DNA from: Oleimicrobium sp037445575
GTDB lineage: Bacteria > Zhuqueibacterota > Zhuqueibacteria > JANLFK01 > Oleimicrobiaceae
NCBI GenBank assembly: GCA_037445575.1
Contig: JBBIKH010000189.1
Span: forward strand, 1 to 6,904
DNA: 6,904 nt
Reading direction: 5' to 3'
Within the stretch, counting starts at the first letter, position 1. Each line of letters begins with the position of its first letter. Below, piece by piece: positions 1 to 5,972 of this stretch. Position numbers and translations under genes: made by a program. The notes beneath the pieces were generated by a model. That model did no database searches, was not told where the DNA came from, and was given only the letters and a program-made list of their open reading frames with translations.

Positions 1-18
1 TTACCTCAGGCAAAACGC

Positions 19-47
19 TTGATTTTTTGGCCGAATTTCTGTAAACT
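19..47 (+). promoter_or_regulatory. Putative sigma70-like promoter for the gene cluster
   Basis: A TTGATT hexamer at 19-24 and a TAAACT hexamer at 42-47 are separated by exactly 17 bases. Each matches four of six consensus bases (TTGACA and TATAAT). The stretch is AT-rich compared with the GC-rich surroundings. Transcription would begin near position 54, leaving an untranslated leader of about 90 bases before the start at 143. It is the only promoter-like pair noticed in the window and lies before the first gene of a tightly spaced series. The host sigma-factor preference is unknown, so this is a sequence-pattern call only. Confidence 0.4.
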
Positions 48-129
48 AAGGCCACGCTTGTGCAGCGGGCCCGAGCCACACGGAAGACAGTCCTCCGCAT
101 CTCGTTGCGGACCGTCAATTCCACCTGAT

Positions 130-135
130 GGAGGA
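130..135 (+). promoter_or_regulatory. Ribosome binding site that decides the start of the DPP-IV-like gene
   Basis: GGAGGA lies seven bases before the ATG at 143, which is ideal Shine-Dalgarno spacing. The other in-frame ATG, at 128, overlaps this site and has no comparable purine-rich sequence at the right distance. Starting at 143 also leaves a cleaner signal peptide, without the acidic Glu-Glu-Ser-Asp lead-in. Confidence 0.8.
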
Positions 136-142
136 ATCAGAC

Positions 143-2359
143 ATGCTACTGCTCAATCGACGACTCACGGCACATGTACTGCTTATTTGCTTGCTGTCGC
201 TGGCAGCAAGCGGCTGGGCGCAGAAGAAGCTACTCACCTATGCGCAGGCCTTCGAAGGAGCAGAGCCGCGGCTCACCGGACAGCTGCCCCGCATCGAAGG
301 GTGGCTTGATGACCAACACTACCTCGAAAGGTCCCTACAAGGCGAAGGGCCGGAGGCCGGCACCCGCCTCATGAAGGTGAATGCAGCCACCGGCGAGTCA
401 ACAATTTTTCTCGACTATGCGCAAGCCAAGGACAAGCTGCCTAAGGGCTTTTTCCTGCAAGGAGCAGTGGACCACACCCCGGACTACTCGGCCTTTCTGC
501 TGCAACGGCAGAACGACCTCTACTACTTTTCGCTTGCTGAGGGCTCATTCAAGCGCCTCACCGCCACGCCAGGCGAGGAGAAGAATGCGCGCTTCTCTCC
601 TGATGGGACCAGGGTCGCTTACACCAGGGACAACAACCTTTTCGTAGTGGACATCGCGACGGGACTTGAGCATCAGCTCACCACCGACGGCTCGGAGACG
701 GTCTACAATGGCTGGGCCTCGTGGGTCTACTACGAGGAAATTCTGGGGCGAGCCTCGCGTTATGCCGCCTTCTGGTGGGCACCCAATAGCCAGATGGTGG
801 CCTTCCTGCGCTTTGACGACAGCCCAGTACCAACCTTTCCGCTCTTCCGCGCGGATGGTGTCCATGGCGAGCTGGAGATCACCAGGTATCCCAAGGCCGG
901 TGACCCCAACCCCTACGTTAAGCTGGGCATCGCCCACGTGGACGAAGGCAAGATTGTCTGGGTGGACATGTACGAGAAGGCCGATCACTACGTCGCTTGG
1001 CCCTTCTGGACACCAGATAGCAAGCAGCTTCTGTTCCAATGGATGAATCGCGGGCAGGACCACCTCAAAATATTCGCTGCCGATCCCACGACGGGTAAGA
1101 TCAGCCAGATCTACGAGGAGAAGCAACCCTCGTGGGTGGAGTTCTTCGAGGACCTCTACCTCTTCAAAGACGGCAGTGGTTTCTTGCTCCGTTCGTGCGT
1201 GGATGGCTGGTACCACCTGTACTACTTCGACCTGACCGGCAAACTGAAAAAGCGGCTCACCAGCGGCGAGTTCACCGTGAGCACCATCAGTCTGGTCGAT
1301 GAGGTGAACAAGGTGGTCTATTTCCACGGGGCGCCAAAGGGGGTAGTGGAAAGCCACCTCTACCGTGTGGGCCTGGATGGGAAAGGGTTTCAGCAGCTAA
1401 CCAGCGCCCCAGGCAGCCACCGCTGCATGGTCTCACCGCAGGGCAGCTATTTCATTGACACCTACAGCAGCATCCATCACCCGTCCAAGATGGAACTTCG
1501 CTCTGCTGACGGAGGGCTGGTGCGCACCCTGGGTGACACTCGTCTGCCGATCATGGATGAATACGCCCTCGGCAAGGTGGAGCTCTTCACCATCCCCTCC
1601 GGCGACGGTTATGACCTGCCAGCGGTGTGGGTGCTGCCACCGGACTTTGACCCAGCCCGGTGCTACCCGGTGCTCTTTCAAATCTACGGGGGGCCAGCGT
1701 CGCCCACCGTGTCCAACTCCTTCCGACGACTGACCTGGCACTACTTGGCGCAGCAAGGGATCATCGTCATTTCCGTGGACCACCGTGGTTCCGGTCACTT
1801 TGGCAAGAAGGGCGTGGCCGCTATGCACCGCAATCTTGGCAAGTGGGAGATGCACGACCTGATCGCCGCCGTCAAATGGTTGCGCCAGAAACCGTTTGTG
1901 GACTCGACCCGCATCGGCATCGAAGGGGGCAGCTACGGTGGCTACACCACGTGCATGGCCTTGACCTACGGCGCGGACTATTTCACCCATGGGGTAGCTG
2001 AATTCTCGGTGACAGACTGGCGTCTGTACGACACAGTTTACACCGAACGGTACATGGACACGCCGGCCGAAAACCCCGACGGCTACAACTTCGGCTCGGT
2101 GCTGACCCACGCCGACAAGTACAAGGGGCACCTGCTCATTACCCACGGGACAATGGACGACAACGTGCACATGCAGAATACCATCCAGTTCATTGACCGT
2201 CTGCAGGAGCTCAACAAGGAGTTCTCCCTGATGCTGTACCCGAATGCTCGCCATGGCATCGGCGGAAGGAAAGGCGCCCATGCGCGCAAGGCAGGAGTTC
2301 AATTCTGGCTCCGCCATTTCCTTAGCAAAGACCTGGCAACCGAGGGAACTGCGGAGTAG
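143..2359 (+). CDS. Secreted prolyl dipeptidyl peptidase IV-like serine peptidase (family S9B)
   Basis: A 738-residue protein, close to the usual DPP-IV length, expected to remove N-terminal X-Pro or X-Ala dipeptides from peptides outside the cytoplasm. Residues 1-26 form a signal peptide (Asn-Arg-Arg, hydrophobic core, Gly-Trp-Ala before Gln27). An N-terminal beta-propeller (about 85-450) carries WVYYEE at 194-199, whose Glu198-Glu199 match the pair that binds the substrate amino terminus in DPP-IV. The C-terminal alpha/beta-hydrolase domain has Tyr515 in IYGGP (oxyanion hole), the nucleophile Ser597 in GGSYGGY, Tyr629 and Tyr633 in the YDTVYTERY stretch, Asp672 in HGTMDDNVH and His704 in ARHGIG. 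Ser-to-Asp and Asp-to-His spacings (75 and 32) agree with human DPP-IV (78 and 32). The propeller loop that carries Arg125 in human DPP-IV appears shortened. It is the first gene of the series, 29 bases before the next. An ATG at 128 is an alternative but less likely start. The family call is firm; exact specificity is inferred. Confidence 0.93.
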   Translation: MLLLNRRLTAHVLLICLLSLAASGWAQKKLLTYAQAFEGAEPRLTGQLPRIEGWLDDQHYLERSLQGEGPEAGTRLMKVNAATGESTIFLDYAQAKDKLPKGFFLQGAVDHTPDYSAFLLQRQNDLYYFSLAEGSFKRLTATPGEEKNARFSPDGTRVAYTRDNNLFVVDIATGLEHQLTTDGSETVYNGWASWVYYEEILGRASRYAAFWWAPNSQMVAFLRFDDSPVPTFPLFRADGVHGELEITRYPKAGDPNPYVKLGIAHVDEGKIVWVDMYEKADHYVAWPFWTPDSKQLLFQWMNRGQDHLKIFAADPTTGKISQIYEEKQPSWVEFFEDLYLFKDGSGFLLRSCVDGWYHLYYFDLTGKLKKRLTSGEFTVSTISLVDEVNKVVYFHGAPKGVVESHLYRVGLDGKGFQQLTSAPGSHRCMVSPQGSYFIDTYSSIHHPSKMELRSADGGLVRTLGDTRLPIMDEYALGKVELFTIPSGDGYDLPAVWVLPPDFDPARCYPVLFQIYGGPASPTVSNSFRRLTWHYLAQQGIIVISVDHRGSGHFGKKGVAAMHRNLGKWEMHDLIAAVKWLRQKPFVDSTRIGIEGGSYGGYTTCMALTYGADYFTHGVAEFSVTDWRLYDTVYTERYMDTPAENPDGYNFGSVLTHADKYKGHLLITHGTMDDNVHMQNTIQFIDRLQELNKEFSLMLYPNARHGIGGRKGAHARKAGVQFWLRHFLSKDLATEGTAE

Positions 2360-2388
2360 GACCTGGAACCGACACGACGGGATGACCA

Positions 2389-3231
2389 ATGCTGATAGAG
2401 AGAACGCATGTGCGAAGGGCTGGGGCGGCGCTGCTGCCGCTGCTCTTCTTCGGCTTTGCTGCTGCCAAGCTTACGCTCCTTAAAGGTTCTGAGCTGTCGC
2501 TCGGTGCACATCACACGCGCCACTTTGAGGTTTTCGGCAAATATGTGGAAGGTTTCAACAGCGGGATCAACAGCGCGATCCTGAAGGGGATCGACATTGT
2601 GCAGTCGCACGCCATGGATGGCGGCGGCTACTTCACCGGCAAGGATTCGGTGCCCACCGAGTCGCCGGTCTACTACAACCTCCACCTGTTCGGCAGGCCA
2701 TTGATTGAGGTGCCCAGGCATTCCAGCTATTGCAGTGGCGCCACCTACACCGCCTTTATCGAGGCTCTTAATCTGCTCCTTGGGGAGCGCGGCACGGAGT
2801 TGACCGAGGAGCGTTACGAGGCGCTGCGCATGCAAGAGCCTGATGGAAGGCGGCGCGAGGACCATGTCAAGTTTTGGGGACACTGGAACGCTGACGGGTT
2901 TGGCACCCACTACGCCCTGGTGCAATACGCCAAGATGGGCCGGGCAATTGCGCCCCGCGACCTGCGCCCGGGTGACTTTGTCAATATCTCCTGGCGGCAC
3001 GGTCTCGGGCACTCGGTCATCTTCCTCGGGTGGGCCAAGGTCAAAGGGGATAAGAAGATGCTCTACTGGTCCAGCCAGCGAGCCACCAATGGCTATGGCG
3101 ATCAGCTGGTTTCGCTGAAGCGGATCAAGAACATCAAAGCCGTTCGTCTGACGAACCCGGAAGGCGTGTTCTCCTTCGACCCTGCGACGCCTGTGGACAC
3201 GACCATCCCTGGCGATCGCATCTCCTGGTAG
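2389..3231 (+). CDS. Exported NlpC/P60-like (papain-fold) putative cysteine hydrolase
   Basis: A 280-residue protein with an N-terminal signal-like segment: basic residues up to Arg10, a hydrophobic stretch at about 11-23, then Ala-Ala-Ala before Lys27. The second half shows the pattern of a papain-fold amidase or peptidase: YCSGATYTAFIEAL starting at 114 with Cys115 as candidate nucleophile at the head of a helix, then RPGDFVNISW followed by GLGHSVIFLGW with candidate His208. The GDF...HSVIFLGW arrangement is typical of NlpC/P60 and CHAP domains, which cleave peptidoglycan peptides or related amide bonds. A third catalytic polar residue is not certain; Ser228, Ser229, Gln230 or Asn234 follow the next strand. 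No SH3 or LysM wall-binding domain was recognised, and residues 27-100 are unassigned. It starts 29 bases after the peptidase gene. The ATG has only a weak GGGA six bases upstream; the in-frame GTG at 2410 would shorten the signal by seven residues. The fold is moderately supported; the substrate is unknown. Confidence 0.62.
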   Translation: MLIERTHVRRAGAALLPLLFFGFAAAKLTLLKGSELSLGAHHTRHFEVFGKYVEGFNSGINSAILKGIDIVQSHAMDGGGYFTGKDSVPTESPVYYNLHLFGRPLIEVPRHSSYCSGATYTAFIEALNLLLGERGTELTEERYEALRMQEPDGRRREDHVKFWGHWNADGFGTHYALVQYAKMGRAIAPRDLRPGDFVNISWRHGLGHSVIFLGWAKVKGDKKMLYWSSQRATNGYGDQLVSLKRIKNIKAVRLTNPEGVFSFDPATPVDTTIPGDRISW

Positions 3232-3244
3232 AGTTGCCCCTGTC

Positions 3245-3250
3245 AGAGGA
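3245..3250 (+). promoter_or_regulatory. Ribosome binding site of the ABC ATPase gene
   Basis: AGAGGA lies 11 bases before the ATG at 3262, slightly farther than optimal. No better in-frame start is nearby, and the protein begins exactly where the ATPase fold should. Confidence 0.5.
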
Positions 3251-3261
3251 CCCTGGTTGCT

Positions 3262-4233
3262 ATGCACGTCATTCGCGTTCACCAGCTCACCAAGAGGTTC
3301 AAAGCCCTCACTGCTGTCGACGGAGTGAGTTTTGAAGTCGAGCAAGGCGAACTATTCGGTCTGTTGGGTCCCAACGGCGCCGGCAAGACCACCTTGCTGC
3401 GGATGCTCACCACGCTGCTCCAGCCGAGCTCTGGCAGCGCCTTCGTCGCCGGCTATGACGTGACTAAGGCACGCAACCAGGTGCGCGCCTGCATCGGCAT
3501 CGTGTTTCAGGAGCCGGCACTGGATCGGCAACTCACCGGCCGGGAGAATCTGGATTTTCACGCGCGCATGTACGGGTTGAACGCCTGCGAGCGCAGGGCA
3601 CGCATTACAGAGGTCTTGGCGTTGGTGGAGCTGACGGACCGCGCCGATGAGCTCGTGGAGCACTATTCCGGGGGCATGCAGCGGCGCCTGGAGATAGCGC
3701 GCGGACTCATCAACTGCCCGCAGGTCCTTTTCCTGGACGAGCCAACGTTGGGGTTAGACACGCAGACGCGCCGCAGGATCTGGGACTATATCCGCGCCAT
3801 GAACCGCGAACACGGCACCACCATCGTGCTCACCACTCACTACAAGGAAGAGGCCGATGCCCTGTGTGACCGCGTCGGAATCATGGACCGCGGCAAGATC
3901 GTAGCCCTGGACACGCCCAAGCGGCTCAAGGAGCTGATCGGCGCCGACGTGGTCACCTTGGAGGTTGAGTCTGGCGATTACCAGGTCTTGGCGCGACAGC
4001 CTTGGGTGCACTCGGCAATAAGCCACGACGGGCGCCTGACCCTGAGTGTAGATAGTGGCGAGCGCAAGATTCCCCTGCTCATGGAGGTGGCACACCAGCA
4101 CGGCATCAAAGTAAACAGCGTCGAGTTGCACAAGCCCAGTCTGGAGGACGTATTCCTGCGCTTTACCGGCGCCACCATCCGAGAGCGTCACGCAGAAGAG
4201 AACGCAAGGCCCTGGCGCCCTCGCCGACATTGA
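3262..4233 (+). CDS. ABC-2 type exporter ATP-binding protein (DrrA/NatA/CcmA-like)
   Basis: A 323-residue ATPase that would bind the cytoplasmic face of the permease encoded just downstream and power export. All nucleotide-binding motifs are present: Walker A GPNGAGKTT at 36-44 (Lys42), Q-loop Gln83 in VFQEP, signature YSGGMQRR from 135, Walker B VLFLDEP with Asp159 and Glu160, and H-loop His193 in LTTHYKEEAD. The D-loop reads GLDTQTRR where related proteins usually have GLDPQTRR. Residues from about 215 to 305 resemble the C-terminal extension (DUF4162 type) common in drug, antibiotic and polysaccharide exporters, ending in the typical PSLEDVFLRFTG. A short Arg-rich tail follows. It begins 30 bases after the preceding gene and its stop is 22 bases before the permease start, so the two are almost certainly co-translated. 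The family is certain; the cargo cannot be read from the ATPase. Confidence 0.95.
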   Translation: MHVIRVHQLTKRFKALTAVDGVSFEVEQGELFGLLGPNGAGKTTLLRMLTTLLQPSSGSAFVAGYDVTKARNQVRACIGIVFQEPALDRQLTGRENLDFHARMYGLNACERRARITEVLALVELTDRADELVEHYSGGMQRRLEIARGLINCPQVLFLDEPTLGLDTQTRRRIWDYIRAMNREHGTTIVLTTHYKEEADALCDRVGIMDRGKIVALDTPKRLKELIGADVVTLEVESGDYQVLARQPWVHSAISHDGRLTLSVDSGERKIPLLMEVAHQHGIKVNSVELHKPSLEDVFLRFTGATIRERHAEENARPWRPRRH

Positions 4234-4246
4234 CCAGGAGGGTTAC

Positions 4247-4252
4247 GGAGGG
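4247..4252 (+). promoter_or_regulatory. Ribosome binding site of the ABC permease gene
   Basis: GGAGGG lies three to four bases before the ATG at 4256, which is close. A second strong site, AGGAGGG at 4236-4242, lies about 13 bases before it, immediately after the ATPase stop. The two purine-rich sites in 22 bases suggest efficient coupled translation. An in-frame ATG at 4286 is a possible but poorly supported later start. Confidence 0.55.
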
Positions 4253-4255
4253 AAG

Positions 4256-5029
4256 ATGAGAACAGTAAGCTTGCAGGCTGTCCACATGCTTTGGCTGCGC
4301 GAGATGAAGCGCACCTGGCGCGCCAAGAGCCGCATCATAGGTTCGCTGATGATGCCCCTCTTTTTTCTGCTCTTCCTCGGCTCAGGGTTCAGACGTGCTG
4401 CACTGCCAGGCGTACCGGCCGGGGTTGACTATCTCAGTTTTCTTATCCCCGGCGTGGTGGGTATGACTTTGCTGTTCAGCAGCACCTTCGGCGGCCTGCA
4501 GGTGTTGTGGGACAAGGAGTTCGGTTTTCTCAAGGAGATCATGGTGACGCCGGTGTCGAGGTTTTCCATTGTCTTGGGCAGGTTGGCCGGGGCCTCTACC
4601 ATTGCCATCGGACAAAGCCTCGCCATCCTGCTGTCCACCCTGCCGCTGGGCTTCAGAGTGACCAGCATCTGGGGAGCACTGCTGGGTGGTGTGTTCATGC
4701 TGCTCATTGCCTTCACCTTCATCGGCATGGGACTGGCGTTCGCCTCGCGCATGAAGGACATGCACGGGTTCCAGATCGTCTTCAACTTTGTGGTCTTTCC
4801 GGTCTTTTTTCTGTCAGGGGCACTTTTTCCGATCAAGAACCTGCCGAGCCTGCTCCGACCGTTGGCCTATGTGGACCCGCTGACCTACGGCGTCGACGGG
4901 CTGCGCGGGGCACTGGTAGGCGCCCCAGCCATGCCACTAGGCCTGGACCTAGCGATCCTGGGGGCCTTCTGCGCAGGAGTGCTCCTGCTCAGCTCCCTCC
5001 TTTTCGAGACAAGCGACGTAGGGCACTGA
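4256..5029 (+). CDS. ABC-2 type transporter permease (DrrB/NodJ-like)
   Basis: A 257-residue inner-membrane protein that forms the export channel with the upstream ATPase, probably as a homodimer. Six hydrophobic segments can be seen at about 26-43, 60-82, 108-128, 138-163, 172-192 and 230-250. The cytoplasmic stretch after the second segment, with DKEFGFLKEIMVTPV at 86-100, is the conserved ABC-2 loop that touches the ATPase. FPVFFLSGALFPIKNLP followed by a Pro-Leu-Thr-Tyr stretch is the classic ABC-2 signature before the last helix. Length is typical for the DrrB/NodJ group. Relatives export antibiotics, sugars, lipid-linked glycans or other hydrophobic molecules; sequence alone does not choose among them. 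A beneficial self-resistance role is only one possibility. The next gene starts 22 bases after the stop. Confidence 0.92.
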   Translation: MRTVSLQAVHMLWLREMKRTWRAKSRIIGSLMMPLFFLLFLGSGFRRAALPGVPAGVDYLSFLIPGVVGMTLLFSSTFGGLQVLWDKEFGFLKEIMVTPVSRFSIVLGRLAGASTIAIGQSLAILLSTLPLGFRVTSIWGALLGGVFMLLIAFTFIGMGLAFASRMKDMHGFQIVFNFVVFPVFFLSGALFPIKNLPSLLRPLAYVDPLTYGVDGLRGALVGAPAMPLGLDLAILGAFCAGVLLLSSLLFETSDVGH

Positions 5030-5037
5030 AGCCACCT

Positions 5038-5043
5038 GGGGAG
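5038..5043 (+). promoter_or_regulatory. Ribosome binding site of the PhzF-like gene
   Basis: GGGGAG lies eight bases before the ATG at 5052, giving good spacing. It supports that ATG, after which the family's usual N-terminal Phe-Tyr-x-Val-Asp-Val-Phe pattern follows directly. Confidence 0.65.
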
Positions 5044-5051
5044 CACACTCC

Positions 5052-5939
5052 ATGTGCCAACATCCCACGTTCTACATTGTGGACGTCTTTGCTGAGACCC
5101 GCTACTCCGGTAATCAACTGGCGGTCTTTCGCCACGCCGCGCACCTCACTTCCCAACAGATGCAGGCACTGGCGCGGGAGATGAACTTTTCCGAGACCAC
5201 CTTCATTCTGGATGAGTCGCCGACGGCGGGGGCCTTCCCAGTACGCATCTTCACGCCCCTCACTGAGATCCCGTTTGCCGGACATCCCACCTTGGGCACG
5301 GCGTTTGTGCTCCAGCAGACGGTACTGCAAACACCGGTGCCCCAGGTGACTCTCGCCCTTCCGGTGGGGCCGATCCCCGTAGCTTTTGAGTACGAGGCCG
5401 AAACCCCCAGGCGGCTGTGGATGCGCCAGAACCCACCGGAATTTGGCGAGGTGGTGGACAGAGAGCTGGTGGCACGAGCCCTGGGACTGGCTCTCGACGA
5501 GGTGGGCGAACCTCCTCCGCAAGTCGTTTCTACCGGCCTGCCGTTCATCATTGCGCCTCTTCCCCACGAGACAGCCCTGCGCAAAGCGCGGCTCACCAGT
5601 GAGCCAGAGCTGCTTGCCCGCTTGCCGGTGCAGGCGTTTCTCCTCTTCTGCCGGCAACCCCTGTCGCCAGAAAACCACCTGCGGGTCAGGGTGTTTGCCC
5701 ACCAGTACGGCGTGCCCGAGGACCCTGCCACTGGGAGTGCCAACGGCTGTCTCGCAGCCTATCTCGTTCGCTACTCGGTGTTGGGCGACGAAGAGATTGA
5801 CATCCGGGTCGAGCAGGGGCACGAGGTGGGCCGACCGTCGCTGCTCTTCCTGCGCGCCGCCCGACGGGGGGAAATGATCACGGTCGAGGTCGGAGGAAAG
5901 GTCGTTCCGATTGCAGCAGGGGAGCTTATCGGCGAGTAG
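5052..5939 (+). CDS. PhzF-family isomerase/epimerase-like enzyme
   Basis: A 295-residue cytoplasmic protein of the PhzC/PhzF family (diaminopimelate epimerase-like fold, two similar halves). It opens with FYIVDVFAETRYSGNQLAVF, as in family members such as E. coli YddE. The catalytic glutamate is expected at Glu48 in MNFSETTFI. His78 lies in PFAGHPTLGTA, and Asp224 in EDPATGSANG; these match Glu45, His74 and Asp208 of the phenazine enzyme PhzF, so the active site looks intact. PhzF itself isomerises a dihydroxyanthranilate intermediate in phenazine synthesis, but most family members have unknown substrates and no other phenazine genes are present here. Length is typical. It follows the permease by 22 bases and precedes the transporter by 33, so it is probably in the same transcript. 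Family call firm, substrate unknown. Confidence 0.93.
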   Translation: MCQHPTFYIVDVFAETRYSGNQLAVFRHAAHLTSQQMQALAREMNFSETTFILDESPTAGAFPVRIFTPLTEIPFAGHPTLGTAFVLQQTVLQTPVPQVTLALPVGPIPVAFEYEAETPRRLWMRQNPPEFGEVVDRELVARALGLALDEVGEPPPQVVSTGLPFIIAPLPHETALRKARLTSEPELLARLPVQAFLLFCRQPLSPENHLRVRVFAHQYGVPEDPATGSANGCLAAYLVRYSVLGDEEIDIRVEQGHEVGRPSLLFLRAARRGEMITVEVGGKVVPIAAGELIGE

Positions 5940-5972
5940 CGCCGTGGGGATCAAGTGCAGCGGGCAAAGGAA

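Larger units (their letters stand above)
1..142. other. Leader region upstream of the first gene
   Basis: The region holds the promoter-like pair and the ribosome binding site described separately. No convincing gene, terminator or riboswitch fold was recognised in it. The end of any preceding gene would lie outside the window. Confidence 0.4.

Noticed and set aside
19..309. Possible small gene or leader peptide in the upstream region
   Set aside because: The candidate starts inside the promoter-like sequence, lacks a ribosome binding site and overlaps the peptidase gene with an unnatural amino-acid composition.
545..1357. A 270-codon - strand open frame inside the DPP-IV-like gene
   Set aside because: It is antisense to the conserved propeller domain, with no recognised motif or ribosome binding site. 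Such frames are common opposite GC-rich genes.
2360..2388. Possible terminator or separate promoter between the first two genes
   Set aside because: The 29-base gap has no inverted repeat followed by T residues and no convincing -35/-10 pair.
1433..2389. A 318-codon - strand open frame opposite the catalytic domain of the peptidase
   Set aside because: It mirrors the codon pattern of the real gene and covers its catalytic motifs; the product has no recognisable family features.
2299..3345. A 348-codon - strand open frame opposite the papain-fold gene
   Set aside because: It overlaps three real + strand genes, and its translation shows no domain, signal peptide or motif. The + strand frame has a signal peptide and Cys/His motifs.
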